In this document: piece after piece, positions 1 through 12,500 of the stretch
Layout of the letters: the number at the start of each line of letters is the position of its first letter
Position numbering within the stretch: the first letter of the stretch is position 1
Assembly (NCBI GenBank): GCA_023078555.1
Contig: CM041200.1
Location: forward strand, 1,240,001-1,304,000
DNA: 64,000 nt
Source of the DNA: Ulva prolifera
Taxonomy: Eukaryota > Chlorophyta > Ulvophyceae > Ulvales > Ulvaceae
Direction of reading: 5' to 3'
Made by a program: the position numbers and the translations under genes
Notes under the pieces: generated by a model
The model's input: the letters and a program-made list of their open reading frames with translations, nothing else
Database searches by the model: none
What the model was told of the DNA's origin: nothing

Positions 1-697
1 GTGTCCACGATAGATTTGGGCACGTCATACATGTGGCTTGGCTGAGCGGGGCTTCTACAAAAGATCTGCCATCTGTATTGAGCTGCAGAGCGTATGCATG
101 TCAACTGGAGTGTTGATGCCAGTATACGTAGGACGTGACATGAAACTCGACGCCACCGCAGAGCGATGCCGCACTGCGAAGAATGCTCCTGCAGGTGCGA
201 TCCAGACGCACGATCCTTTTCAAAACATGTTTTGAAGCAGATGATCGCATCGGCTTGGTGGCACAGGCGCTCAGGTCAGAAGCATGGTGTCCGGCACTGG
301 CTTCGCACTGCGAGAGCAGGAGAACAATGAGGCGGTCCCAGCTGCGCAGGCACCCCGTTGTTGTGCACCTGGATGCATACAACACACAAATCTGATATGA
401 TCAACAGGCACGCAAAGAGTCAGTAGGTCTTGCAAAGCACTGGGTGCATCGCGATGCATCGGAAGTTGTCCCCTCCAGCATTATGCATGCGAAACACCTT
501 CACATGTGGCGCAACTTCTCTCCGCGTTCATCTGGCAGAACGCAGTTGTGGAAAGTGCTAGAATTGAAAGGCCTCGAGCCAGTAGGTCTCGATGTTGCAC
601 AGATGGCAGGGTCATAATCTCACACGCTTAAACTATACAACGAGCGCTGCACGTTGTGTTGTCATGCTTGTTCAGCGGACTGCGCTTTGGTGTTCTG
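1..697. other. Left edge, no gene recognised
   Basis: No open frame here gives recognisable protein similarity, and frames are short on both strands. The stretch probably holds the 5' region and perhaps an untranslated first exon of the ankyrin gene that begins at about 698. Nothing repetitive was seen. Confidence 0.4.
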
Positions 698-3440
698 ATG
701 CTTATTCGCCGCAATGAATCGATCGACTCATTCGTCACTGCGTGCTCAGAACCCTTGCCGGACATTGATGACGATGCGCTCGATTGTCCAGGCACCGACC
801 CACTGCGAACTGAGACGAACCTACAGGTTTACCCGGATCGCACGGAAAACAGTGCCTATGAACAGGATTGGATAACACGGTCTCATAGGTACGGCTGGCC
901 ACACTGTATGCATCTGTGACGAGTGATCATGGTATGCTATAGCAGTGCCGCGCTCTCCACAGGGCAAGCAAGCTCTTACACAATGCGAATGTTTCGATTC
1001 CAGTCAGTACTGATTCCAAATTCTATAGGGCCTGCTTCGATGGAGACCTTCAGACTCTGGCAGCCAACTTGAAGGCTTGTTCGGGGGAGAATTTAGGAGC
1101 TCTTGATCGGCATGGGCTCACCTTTTTGCACGTGGCTGCCATGAGGAACCACGAAGCGTGTGTGCAAGCCCTCATCGATGCAGGTCTTGCTGTAAAGCTG
1201 AAAAGCTCCAGTGGCTGGCTTCCATACCAAGAAGCTGCTGCTTATAGAAGTTCTCGTGCTTTGACGACCATCCTGGTGCGCTAGACTGCAGCCCTTGCTT
1301 GGTAAGGCACATGTTGAGTAAAGTGTGTTACACCGCCAAAGCATCTCGGATGCGGGACTGTCTTACATCTTTCCTGTTCCTGTGCAGCAAGCGCACAAAC
1401 AAGTATTCGAAAGCAACACACGACTGAAGCTGCAGAAGCTTCAGAGGGTATTCACAGGAATGCCTGACTGCGCTTTCCAGGTGGGCATACCACAAAACAA
1501 CGTGCATCAACGCTGACGTGTATCAACGCATGAGTGCATGTGAATGATCGCAACAGTGCAGAGCTGGCCTGTGGCTGCCTGTCCCTCCGTTGGTCGACAT
1601 GCCAGATCAGGGGCGCCTTATTTTCACCGATCTATTTGCTGCCAAGGGTTACTGATCCTTATATGGGCGGATCATCATACTGATCATATGTTGCAGATAA
1701 ACTGGGACCTGAACTCCACACTTCTTGGGGCTGTCTTGCACAAGCATCTCCCTCGAGATACGTACACAGTCTGGAAGCTTGGGACACATCTACGGATTGA
1801 TGGCCATTTGAAGGGCATGCGCGAGGACTCAAAGACGCTTTTGCCCAACTGGAAGTATGGCCACTTTTCCATTCTGCTGAACACAGCCAAAGACGAGCGT
1901 ATGGCGCTGTACGTGAATCATGATCGCAAAACCTACACTGTCATGGAGGTTTGCTCTTGCTTTATGATTTCAGTGTGCATGCTGCTGATGAAGCATGTTT
2001 GTGAGCATGATTCATGTGCTGTCCAGGTTCTTGGCAAAGTGGACGATATGGACTCAAAGGACGGGAACATGGATGCACACATAGTGCTTGCACACAGCGA
2101 TGTGAAGCGAGCTCGAGTGAAATTTTCCAACTTCAAGTTCAACCCTGTACGCGGCTGGTTGACGTCTGAGGTGCATGAGACGGTGGGAGGTCTGCAGACT
2201 ACGGTGCTTGTCCTCAGCTCACGTCTGCTCCCAGTAATCAACGATCACACAATCCTGCTACTAGGTAGCGAAAGAATGTAGGCGTCTGCTCTCCATTCGG
2301 CGTTTTGTTTCTCTTAATCCTGCCACACTGGCTCGCCCCCCTGGAAATCACTGTTGCCAGTACAGTTCAGGCAGCGCTGCGTGTGGCGATCCATCACTCC
2401 ATGCAGGTCTATGAAGCCACAGGCCACCTGTGCGCGGTGACGACAAAGAAAACCCCTCTGCCCCTGAATCAGAGTTCAACGTACGATGAGTACTTAGCCA
2501 TGCCACCGGCGCCCAATGTAGAGACCGTCGTGCCTCTGAATCTCTCTACAGCCCTTGGCGGCCAGGCTGCCAGCGCAATGAATGGAGAAGCTCCCACTGC
2601 AAACGCAGCCAAAGGAGCACCTGCACCAGCTCCAAGCGCCTCTATCCCCACCAAGCGGATGTCCATCACCTCGCGGTTGAGACGGAGGAAGAGCAGCAAC
2701 GGCAGCGGACCGCCGGCGCAGGCGGAAGAGCAGGCTGCAGCGGACAGGCAGCGGCAGCTAGAGGCGTCAGGCGCCAGCATCGTACGCACACAGGTTTCGG
2801 GCACAGGTAGGCAGGTCAAGGCGCGCATGTGGCTGGCAAAGGATTCTCCGATCAATCAGAAGCAGCTTCTACCACTGCTCGATATTGTAGGCAGCACAAA
2901 CCAGTACATCAGCAAGGTGCAGTTTGTGCTTCCTGGATGCTGATTGCTGCGCTGCAGGTCACTTGTCTGGAGCATCCGTTCATGTGGATTCTGCATTCTG
3001 CCTTGATGACTATCTGCTAACGGTCGAACCATTGCGTCCAGGTCTGCAGTTTCATGGAGAAGTTTGGGGACCTGGAGCTGTTTCCTGTCAAGGTGGTGGT
3101 ACCACTGATCGTCTCCCTGCGAGCCACCTTGGCAGTGCAACATATCTGTGTGTGGGACAATCCAGGTCCTGCGGCGCGGCGTAGCCAAGACGCAGTTCCA
3201 GATGATATGAAGAACCCTCCTGGCGATGATTTCTTTGAGCCACCGCCAGGCTACAAGCAAGTTTTATTGGGAGAATTGCAGGCAGAGCAGAGGAATAAGT
3301 ATATGAAGAACCGTGGCAACCGGCATTCCTCCGCACGGCGCGCAGCTGCAAAGAAGGCAGGTGGCAACACGGCTCGTGACAGTGCCTCTAGGAGCAATGA
3401 TGATGACGCGATGCTGCTTGCGGAAACGTCACCACTCTGA
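698..3440 (+). CDS. ANKRD13-like ankyrin-repeat protein
   Basis: Multi-exon gene. A first coding exon with an acidic stretch probably starts at the ATG at 698. An exon at about 1036-1275 carries a clear ankyrin repeat (LDRHGLTFLHVAAMRNHEA). Exons at about 1389-1480, 1697-1949 and 2029-2210 encode the conserved central GPCR-chaperone/ANKRD13 region, including WKLGTHLRIDGHLKG and a VNHDRKTYTV stretch. The exon at about 2405-2915 is basic and Ser/Ala-rich, then leads into the C-terminal core, which the last exon (from about 3052) completes with FMEKFGDLELFPVKVVVPL. The protein ends in a basic, Arg/Lys-rich tail. Animal ANKRD13 proteins bind ubiquitylated membrane receptors during endocytosis, and plant relatives are membrane-associated; a similar role here is inference. 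Family assignment is solid; exact exon ends and the start are less so. Confidence 0.75.
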
Positions 3441-6014
3441 GGCATCTGCTAATTTGCAGCTGCATGTGTCACTGCTGGGCTGCCCCCCGTCTGGTGAACA
3501 CGTGAGCTCATGATCCTGGGTAGGAGGGTAGTTCCTTGGTTAGCACAGATTCATTGGCAGCAGGGTACAGAAGTCATCGTTGACTGCGAGATGAGATTGT
3601 TTCTGGGGCGAACAAGCCACTGTCATTCGAGGCGGAGCGTTGTCGAAGCTTGATCACGCCCGGGACCGACATTTTGCGGTCAGGAGTCAGGAGCCTGAGG
3701 TTCCCGATGGTGTACACTCGGTTAGAAATTACGGTTGTGTGGTAGATCTGGCCATTTACATGTGTATCAATCAGTACAATCATAGTGGATTGTAACGTCC
3801 ATATGTCGCAATCAGACCTCCATGCCTGATGGCCTGACAGAGTCAAAGGACGCGGTGCTACCAACACAGCTGGCGGTGTGTGTGAACCCATGGACTCGGC
3901 GGTGAAGTAGATGCAGTGTCATGCAACAGCATGCTCTTGGTGATCTAGCGTCCAAGATCGATTCTGTAGCTCAGCCGTCGTGAGGTCTGGGTTGATGCAA
4001 TGGGGTGTCGTGGCGATCGTGGGTGGCCAACTTGTGGGGGGCATGCCCACACATGCGCTAGATCTCCTCGTGCGTCTGCGTGTGGCCTGCCATTAGGGCG
4101 CAGCCGGGTGGTGTGGGCAGGCTGGGCTGGACTTTGGGGGGGGTTGCGGGTATGGGTTTGCGGGTGGGCGGGGTGGTGTGCAGGGGCTGGGCGGGGTGGG
4201 TTGTGCTGGGAGAGGCGGGGGCCTCCCCGTGGCGGGGTTGGTTGTGGGGTTTCGCTGTTTCTTTGCTTCTCGGCCTTGGCTGCATGTGCTTTCTTTCGGG
4301 GCTCTTGCGCCTGGCTGGTGGGCGGGGTGGGGGTGGGCGTGTGGGTGTACGTGTGCTTGTGGGTCTTGGGTGTGATGCTTGTGAGTGTTTGTGGGTGTGT
4401 GGCTGTGTGGCTGTGGCCGGCGCGGGTGCTGGTGGTGCGTGGGTGTGTTGGTGTGTGCTGCGTGTGGCTTGTTGCGTGGTGTGCGGTGTCCCTGGTTGCT
4501 GCTCGCGGGGCTGCCTGCCTTGCTTGCTTTGTCCTTGTAACACATTGCACAGTGGATGCACAGCTCCACGAAAAATCACAGCACAATCTATCTCTATTTC
4601 TGCTATAATTATCACAGCAGACATGAGAACGACTGTGGCCTGTTGCCGCACCGGCTTCAATGCACCGGCATCAATGCAGTAGCATACGCACCGTAAATTG
4701 CACACATGGAGCGATCACCAGGTCTGAGCACATCTCCATGTTGAAAATGTGTTCATTAAGGCTGCTGCGTGGGTACATGTGTAACCGCGTGCGTGAGCGT
4801 GCTGCCCCGACAGGGCTGTGTCGAATTGACGTCGATGTCCCGGCGTACAGTCTCCCGTGCAGGTCACATACCAGCTAGAAAGTTAGAAATACGAAGTCAT
4901 TACAATAACTTGTGGTGTTGCTGTAATGGTGATCAATGAATCACGTCCATGTCGATAGCGGTCCGTTCACGGTGGCGAGAGCGATATGTGTGTGTGCAGC
5001 AAACTGCAGCTGCTCTGCGCCCGCAACTTCATCTTCGCTAACTTGCATTCGTGCGGCTTTTGGCATTCGATGTGGTTCGTGTCTGCAGATCAATTCGTTC
5101 CTGCAGCAGCTTTGCAAACAATTGTAGCTGTGCTGCTCGCTATGACTAGGATTATTGCCTCTCGCAATGAAATTCTCTGCTGCAATTGCGATCAGGCACG
5201 TGGTAGATGTAGCAAATTCTATTTGATCAGACTTGTGAGGAGCGGAAGTACATGTGTTGCTGGGCCATCTGCGAATTTCCCCCTGTAGCCATGGCACAGT
5301 CTGATCGGACTTTTGAAGAACATACATTACCCTAAAAACCCCTGGCATGTTGAAGCTGGTGCCCTTGTCACATTAGCATGATGCAAAGTTTACGGGAAGA
5401 AGTTGCAGTCCAGGGGATACCAGACTGTTTGCATGGTAGTGCTACTTGCTGCACAGGGTCTTTTCTTGGAGCACCACAATGCGAGCATGTCTGTCATGGC
5501 AGCAGCTCCCTACGCAGGCTAGGTTTTGAGCAACACATCTGACAGCATCGGGACAGCTGTGTGCTCGTATCGCGATTTGTTACGAGCACATAAGTCAGGC
5601 AAAAGTCATCCGTGTATCAAGCTCACTTTGTTTGGGTCTCCGAGGACCGAACCGATCATGTATGTTTCTATGGTGTGCCCAATTACTCATGGGCCCTCAA
5701 GCGGCAGCCAACAGTACACCAAAGTGACACCCGCCGTAGCATTCAATGTTCCGTGTAATCATTGCGATGCACAAACGGCAATGCATGTCGTTGTGCACAG
5801 CCACGACGTCCTCAGGTGGCAGCTTCTAGAAACCTCAGACGCTAAACCAGTTTTGGATTGCTGGTACACATGGTGAACTTGCACTCGTCGATGTTATCGC
5901 GTACACAAAATTCCATGCCACAGTTTCATGCCCGGATATGACAGCGAAGTGTCGCATCTGTTCACACAACGCCCTCATTGCGGATTCTTTTCCATGTAGT
6001 ACGAATTTTTGGAG
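3441..6014. other. Gene-poor intergenic region
   Basis: About 2.6 kb with no recognisable gene. A minus-strand frame at 3574-3891 (105 codons) reads in a protein-like way over its last two thirds but matches nothing known to me. Frames at 4941-5348 (-) and 5526-5876 (+) are open but have no recognisable features. The middle is the G/T-rich island described separately. Confidence 0.4.
4000..4560 (+). repeat. G/T-rich, A-poor low-complexity island
   Basis: Over more than 500 bases the + strand consists largely of G and T, with GTGGGTGT-like words, G runs (one of eight at about 4136) and very few A. Both strands are therefore open in several frames at once, which yields 150-215-codon frames of Gly/Val/Trp/Cys on + and Pro/His/Thr on -. 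These reflect composition, not coding. The asymmetry and G runs would favour quadruplex or R-loop structures when transcribed. Confidence 0.8.
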
Positions 6015-9000
6015 ATGGGCGTCTTTCCGCTTCCATTGACGGCACGGTTGATAGAAGAACGCGGGCAGCAGGCCCATTCCCACGCCAGAAGAGCTAGAAG
6101 GCAGCATCGTAAGCGCGTGGCACGTATAGTGTACCACCAATGGCTGCACTTTGCATCAAAGGCGCTGAAGGCAGTTCGGCATAGGCGCAGATGCCTAAGG
6201 CTACAAGGCATGTTGGCCTTCCGGCTTGCGCGCCAGAGATCAGCGCGCAGAACCAATTTATTGAATCATTTCCAAATGAAACTCCGTTGGCAACGTCTCA
6301 TCTGGTATATGGCACGCCTTCTCTTCGCGCCCCTGCTGTGGTCCTTTGTCACGAAGTGTCCCCGATGCTGTTCTTGATACTGCATCACAGAAGATGCAAA
6401 GCTGCTCCACCTGCGACCATATGCAGGAATTTTGGTGCAAGGCAACAAAATTCTCCAGGCATCTGCGAGCTGTGCATGATGCAGCTGTTGTATCATTGTG
6501 CAGAAGTCAGCAATATGTCGTTTGGGCTTTGTGGATGTCGCAATGCAGGCTGAGACGGCGATCACATCACTTGCAGATCAAAGCAGTGATTCTGCATCAG
6601 GGGGTGACTTTGAGTAAGGGCATGTGTGCATTCAAAATTCACCTCGAGAACAGGAGATCGCAAGCGCTGCAGCACGGCCGGGCTCTTCTGTACAACATGC
6701 AACGCAAATGCACTCGTATTGTGCATGCTTGGAGAGCATATGCTGATGGCAAGCGATGGCGAAGACGGCAGCTGGCAGTGGCCACATCCCGTGCAGCATT
6801 GCGGTGTCTGAGGGCCTGCTTGATGGCTCTTGTTCGACACGCAGATGCGCACAAGAGCGCCAGGAATGTGTTTGTCAACATGCTCATGTCTTTCAGAAGT
6901 CAGATGGAGATTTCAATCCTCGCGAAAGCAGTGGCATGCTGGCATGAAGCGGCATCCCATATGCGCGCACTGCACCTGAAGGAAAGTACGGCTCGGGCTC
7001 AATCGTACAGAGTTCATGGACACAACATGGTAGTGCAGTGCGTCTTCAGGCAGCAGTCCATGTTCTGGCCCAGGTGGCCGAGAGAAAGAGCACACCTGCT
7101 TCCAGGTGGCAAGCAAGTGTTGCCGTTCTGATGAGGCAGCATTTGATCATAGAGCATGCTCCACAGCTGGCGCGCTCAATCCTGTTGCGACATTCATTAC
7201 TGCAGTGGAAACGAAACATGCGAGCACGGCAGGCCGCTCGGCACCACAAAGCCACACAGGTACTGCTTGTTTGTGGCTGCTGCATTGGACTTGGGGCCAA
7301 AAGTGGAAGTTGAAACACATCAACACGGCGCACATACGTGCAGCTGTACATTTTGGGTCTTGTGTGGAAGGGATGGAGGCAGTACTATCATGGCAAGCGT
7401 CGCCATGCACACTCGCTATCCGCTGCTCACGGCCACTGGTCTGTACGCTGCATGGGCAAGGCCTGGGGCCGCCTCAAGCTTGCACAGCTGAACTTCCGCT
7501 ACAGCCTGCAGCAGGCCGAGAGGCTTCAGACTTCTCAATCGGCGAAAAGGATCCAACGCGTCATGGAGTGGTGGCTCATGTATGCACTGCAGCAGGTGAA
7601 GCCTTGCTGCGCTGCACTGGGTTTCAAAACTGGTTCTGAACATGAACGATCTGCTTGACAGCCCCAGGCTGCAGGATAAGCACAGGCAGCTTGGGGACAG
7701 CCTTGCGCGAGCACAGCAACGCTCAAGTGTGGCCATCTACCTGAGAGTGTGGCTCACAGCTGGGCAGCGGCAGCAGGCTGAATGCATGGCAGACCTCTTC
7801 AGGGGAACCTGTTTGTGCACCCGGGCATGGGATGTGTGGAGAATTTACTGTGCTGAAAGGGCACGGAAGGCAGAGATGAGTCAGTGTGCTCGTATGCACG
7901 ACATGAGGCGCACAGCAAAGGCTTCATTCAGTACTTGGCTGCTGCATATTGCTGCACAGGCGCAGCATTCGCTAGCTTTGCTAGTGGCGGAGGCACACGA
8001 TCAGGAGCGTTGCACAGGGCGTTGGTTTTATGCCTGGAGGACGATGCTGGTGGAGCGACAGCACTATGCAGCTATTCAGCATCGTACAGCAGCCGTGTTC
8101 AATGACTGCTACATTGCAAGCATGTGCTTTGGGTGGTGGCGGCGATGGGTGTGCTACTGAAGCCAACAGAACATGTACTGTGAAGCACCCGTGCAGTAGA
8201 CTGAGCATGCGGCCAGTGAGTTTGTAGGTCGAATGTCGAAAACACAAGATGGCCCAGTCTCTGGTCGCAAGACGCCACAGGGAAGCGTCCCTGGCATGTC
8301 GAGCATTTCAGAGGTGGCGGCTCATGCAGCAGGCATGCGCCCCATGGCGTGCTGCTGCAGAGACCCAGATCCAAGATGCACATTCTCGACGCATTCTCGC
8401 TCTACTTGCCAAAAGCTGGGCCGCATGGGTAGAGAGGTATAGGCAGCAGCAGGTGCAGGAGCAGCAGCTGAAGCTGAGTGACCGGCACCGCTGCAGGCAC
8501 CTGCAGGCCCATGCTCTGCTGGCGTGGCAGGCTTGGCTGGCTGAGCAGCATGAGCAGCAGCGTTCCGTCTGGGCCGCTCTGCAGCAGTGGAGAGTATGGA
8601 GACTCTCGTCCTGCCTCCATGGCTGGGAGGTTTGGGTACACGCTGAACTCCACATAAGGTGCAGGCTCTGTCACAGCAACTGGATGGAGCTCACACCGGC
8701 AGCGGTGGCTGTGGTACATTGACACCGCACTGGCCTGGTAAGCAACAAAGCTAGCCATGCAGGAGAGCGGAGAATGTGGCACTACAACATCGGCAGGTGT
8801 ACGTTGCAGCCAGGGCATTACGCACTTGGTATAGCCATGCCAAGCAGATGAAGTGGGAGCGTGCACGGTTGCATAGAGCCAATACAATGCATGACCAACT
8901 TTTGCTGGAACGCTGTGTCCGTCATTTGATGCAGCTCGGGCAAGCCAGGTTGACGAAGTATATCAGCTCAGAGGTTGGTCGTCAAACAGCGGCCTTTTCG

Positions 9001-9291
9001 CAGGACCTAATGATTGTGGCTCCGTTTGCCATGCGCTGGCTCTTGGTGACAAGGCGATACAAGACAATCAGGAGCTATTCAAAATTCAGGAACAGCCCAT
9101 CGAGCGTCCATGCTGTGAAAGGTCAAGAGAATGTAAACAGTGAGAATCACAGCCAGGATGTAGTGCGCGACCGCACATCTCGGGCAGTATCTCACAAACA
9201 GGCGAACAGCTCTGCCTCAGCCGCAGTCCCTGGCGTGCCTGGCATCAGGGATGCGTGTCAGCGTAGACAGGTGTGTTACAACATGGCCTGA
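6015..9291 (+). CDS. SFI1-like centrin-binding-repeat protein
   Basis: A long helical, Arg/Gln/Ala-rich protein spread over several exons, with conserved tryptophans at regular intervals inside short motifs such as ALRTWYSHAKQ, AFQRWRLMQQ, AWDVWRIYCAERARK, FYAWRTMLVERQ and LLQWKRNMRARQA. A tryptophan-centred helix repeated roughly every 25-35 residues, each followed by basic residues, is typical of Sfi1/centrin-binding repeat proteins of spindle poles, basal bodies and flagellar bases. At least 20 such motifs are visible between 6.1 and 9.0 kb. The C-terminus (about 9060-9291) is Ser/Val-rich and non-repetitive. The first in-frame ATG is at 6015; frame changes at about 6330, 7130, 7340, 7640, 8150, 8250 and 8720-8780 mark introns. 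The gene ends 246 bp from the convergent NOP2 stop. A role in centrin fibres or the microtubule-organising centre is inferred from family. Confidence 0.7.
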
Positions 9292-9447
9292 GCAAATTGC
9301 GTGTACTGCTGTCACAATGAACAGCACTGCCGATGCAGGCAAGGCGGCCAGTGTTCTTGTGATTTAGCCAAGACTCGTTTAGATTGATGCTGTCAGTGTT
9401 ACAGAGCGATGCTGGCAATGGACGGAGCAGAATTGAGGCGTACGCAC

Positions 9448-9452
9448 TTACA
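9448..9452 (-). terminator. TGTAA poly(A) signal of NOP2
   Basis: TGTAA on the minus strand 85 bases beyond the NOP2 stop codon; TGTAA is the usual polyadenylation signal of chlorophyte nuclear genes. Confidence 0.45.
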
Positions 9453-9536
9453 CACAAGGGGCACACGAGCTGGGCAACATATGCATGCAATGGGGCAACA
9501 GTCCAACAACAGTGGAATACTGTAGCACAGAACCAT

Positions 9537-12500
9537 TTATTTGCTGGGCTTGCGCTTTTTCTTCTGTTTTAGTGCCTGGTCACTTTTGCCTGTTTCTTCA
9601 CCGTTCAATGCCGATGCTTCAGTGGCCTCGGCATGTTTGGCCCCACCTTTTGCTGTCCCGTTCGAAGCGGGCTCCTTTTTGAGTTCCGTCTTCTTCTTTT
9701 TCCTCTTCCCCTGCATCTGCTGTGCAACCTTCACTGCTAAGTGCTGAGAGACACTGAAAGTCACCAGAGCCTGTGCATACATGCGGCTTGTGGAGCTGCA
9801 CCTCGAGCTTGGCCTGCAATTCTCGTATATCCTCGTCTTCGCCTTCGCTAGGTGACTTATTTTGAGGTGACTTACTTTTTCGAGGTGCCTTGGCCTTGCG
9901 TGCCTCTGTTGCTGGTCGTGCGTCAGGAGCAGGGGCGGCTATGGCAGACTTGTTTTTGTCTTTCTGTTCACTACCTTCTGTAGATTTGAGTGCATCTAGC
10001 GGGATTCCCATTACCTCGCAATACCGTTCGTCACCTAAAATGACACGCATCTTGGCTTTGAGCTGTGTCTTGCGTTCTGGGGAGGATGATGCCATCTCCG
10101 CCATGACTTCATTGACTGCTTCTTGAACAACCTTAGACAACTGCAGCAGATCCTCCAACTATTTCACACCCATCAGCCAGCGTGCACAGTGAATATGATC
10201 CAAGAACTCACCTTTCGCTTCTTGTTAGCCTTGACTGGCATGGCAGATTTAGCTCTTCCATCCACCTTCTCTGTAGTGGCTGGGCCATCGTTGCTGGCTA
10301 CTGCAGGCACAATGTCCTTTTCTTCAGACTCAGGCTCCTGCCCTTCCTCACCATGAGGCTTATGCCGCTCGTTGCCGAGCTTCTTCAGCTTACAAACGAA
10401 GAATCCATCTACGTTGTGAGCATGTGGGTAGAATCTCCGCGCTTGCTGCACCGATGGATGAAAGCGATACTCCCGATACTTGTTGAATCCAGGCCGGCCA
10501 AACTCTAATCCTGTTGGGACAATCTGCACATTTGGAAGAAGTGTTCTGATGAACTACAAAGCAGGGTGATCTGATCACAATCAGCAGAGTTAACGTCATG
10601 GAACCTATACTACTTGCCTGGCCGGACATGAAATTATGCAAACATGCAGTGAGCGCTTGCCTGTCCACCGCAGCGCAGATAGTCGGACTGCAACTATGCA
10701 ATTGCACGCGTGAGCACGACGGTCAAACTGCAATGCTGCAATACTTTTGTTGCTCTCTTCATCCTGATATACACACGCTATGCCCACACCATCACACAGT
10801 CGGCACACCTTGACGTTGCGCTTCCTGAGTGCATAGTTGATGACATTCTCATTTTCTTCAACCATAATACTACATGTGGAATACACAACGTAGCCGCCAC
10901 TTTGGGAATGCGCATCGACGAGGTCAATCGCAGCCAGCAGCAGCTGCTTCTGTGTGTATGCAAGTTTCCAGATATCCGCTTGGCTTTTTGATGTTTTCGC
11001 TGATTGATCTTTGGCAATAACACCTGTCCCAGAGCAAGGTGCATCCAGCAGGACACGGTCTTGACTCCTTTCCCCCAGAATCTGCAGTGCTGGAGCCCTG
11101 AGCCTATGTGCCGGGAGCCGTCCCACATCAGCAATCGACCAACCCTCGAGCCTTACAATCGGTGTTGTTCCAAGCACTTCAGTCGGTGTGGAGTGCAATG
11201 ACCCCGAACACACAAGCGCTGGATGGGCACATGCACCATCACGTGCTTGCACAGAATCTCTTGAGGTCAGGAATGCACAGGAACCATGTATCACTGGAAA
11301 AAGCATACGGCACAGTGGAGCTCCAAACTAAAAACAGCTAGCAATTGGTTTGTGTCCATGCTCGATGAACCCTATGGCGAAAATGTGTGCTGGCGAACAT
11401 GAAGTGCAGCTGGACATGCATGTTGAACACAGACTCCAGAAGAACAGCAAGGAGCGCTCTCCTGAGCGGCAGGTGGCTGCAGTGCACGATGTACAACCAG
11501 ACGCAAGCCTGTCTGAACGCCTGGAGGCCGCAGCACACCTTGGGCAGCTCCTTGCCATCGTAGTTGCAGATGACCGTGTTTGTGACGCCCATCCGATGCA
11601 GGTTGCCATGAATCGACTTGAGTCGGTCCTTGTTCAGCTCGTTGGCAAACACGCAGCCCGTGTTGCGCATCAGCGCTGCCAGATATGTGGTCTTGCCACC
11701 TGGCGCGGCAGCCATGTCCACCACGCTCTCCCCCAGCTGCGGCGCCAGCGCTATGCACGGCAGGAACGACGACGCACCCTGCATGCCTGCACCCTCAGCA
11801 CCCACCCCGCCTCCTACTGCACCGCAGCCTGACTGCGACAAACTGCTCCGCGACTGGCTGCTGCCATAATGTCACAGTTGTGGGGACAACGATCACCGGC
11901 TGGCGGGCGCAGCGCGCAGGCGTGCTGCGCAGGTGGCTATGTGCGGCCGCACCTGCAGCATGTAGTGGCCGGCCATGTACTCCGGCGTCGCGCCGACCGG
12001 CACCGTCGACTCAAACACAACCAGCCCGACCTTGGTCCACTTGCCCATCGCGTCGAGGTTGACGCCCCGCTCGATGAGCGCGGCCGCGAGCTCGCGCCGC
12101 CGTGTCTTGAGCGTGTTGGCGCGCAGTGTTACTGGCCGCCGCACCTCGTTCGCCTCGAGCAGCTCCACCGCCTCCGCCGGCGCAAATAGCTGCAAGATGG
12201 CGTCCATCAGGAAGGCGTTGTAGCCGTAGTAGAGCATGCAGTCCTTCCGCAGCTGGGCGAGGTAGTCGCCGCGGTCGCGCCCGGGGTCGCGCAGCGCCTT
12301 GAAGTTGTCCAGCACACGGGCCACCTCTGCGATGCGCCGCTTTACCGCTGGCAGGTCCACCGCCTGCGCGCCGAGGGCCGCCGCCGCCTCTCCGTCGCTG
12401 TCCGGCAGCTCGTACATGCCCTCCTGCAGGCGGGCGCGTGTCTCGCAGCCGGCTGAGGTCTGCCACGGCGCCCACGGGCAGATTGAGATGCCGTCGGCGG

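Noticed and set aside
4000..4705. Open frames of 150-215 codons on both strands
   Set aside because: They arise from the A-poor, G/T-rich composition; proteins are Pro/His/Thr or Gly/Val/Trp strings and all frames are open together.
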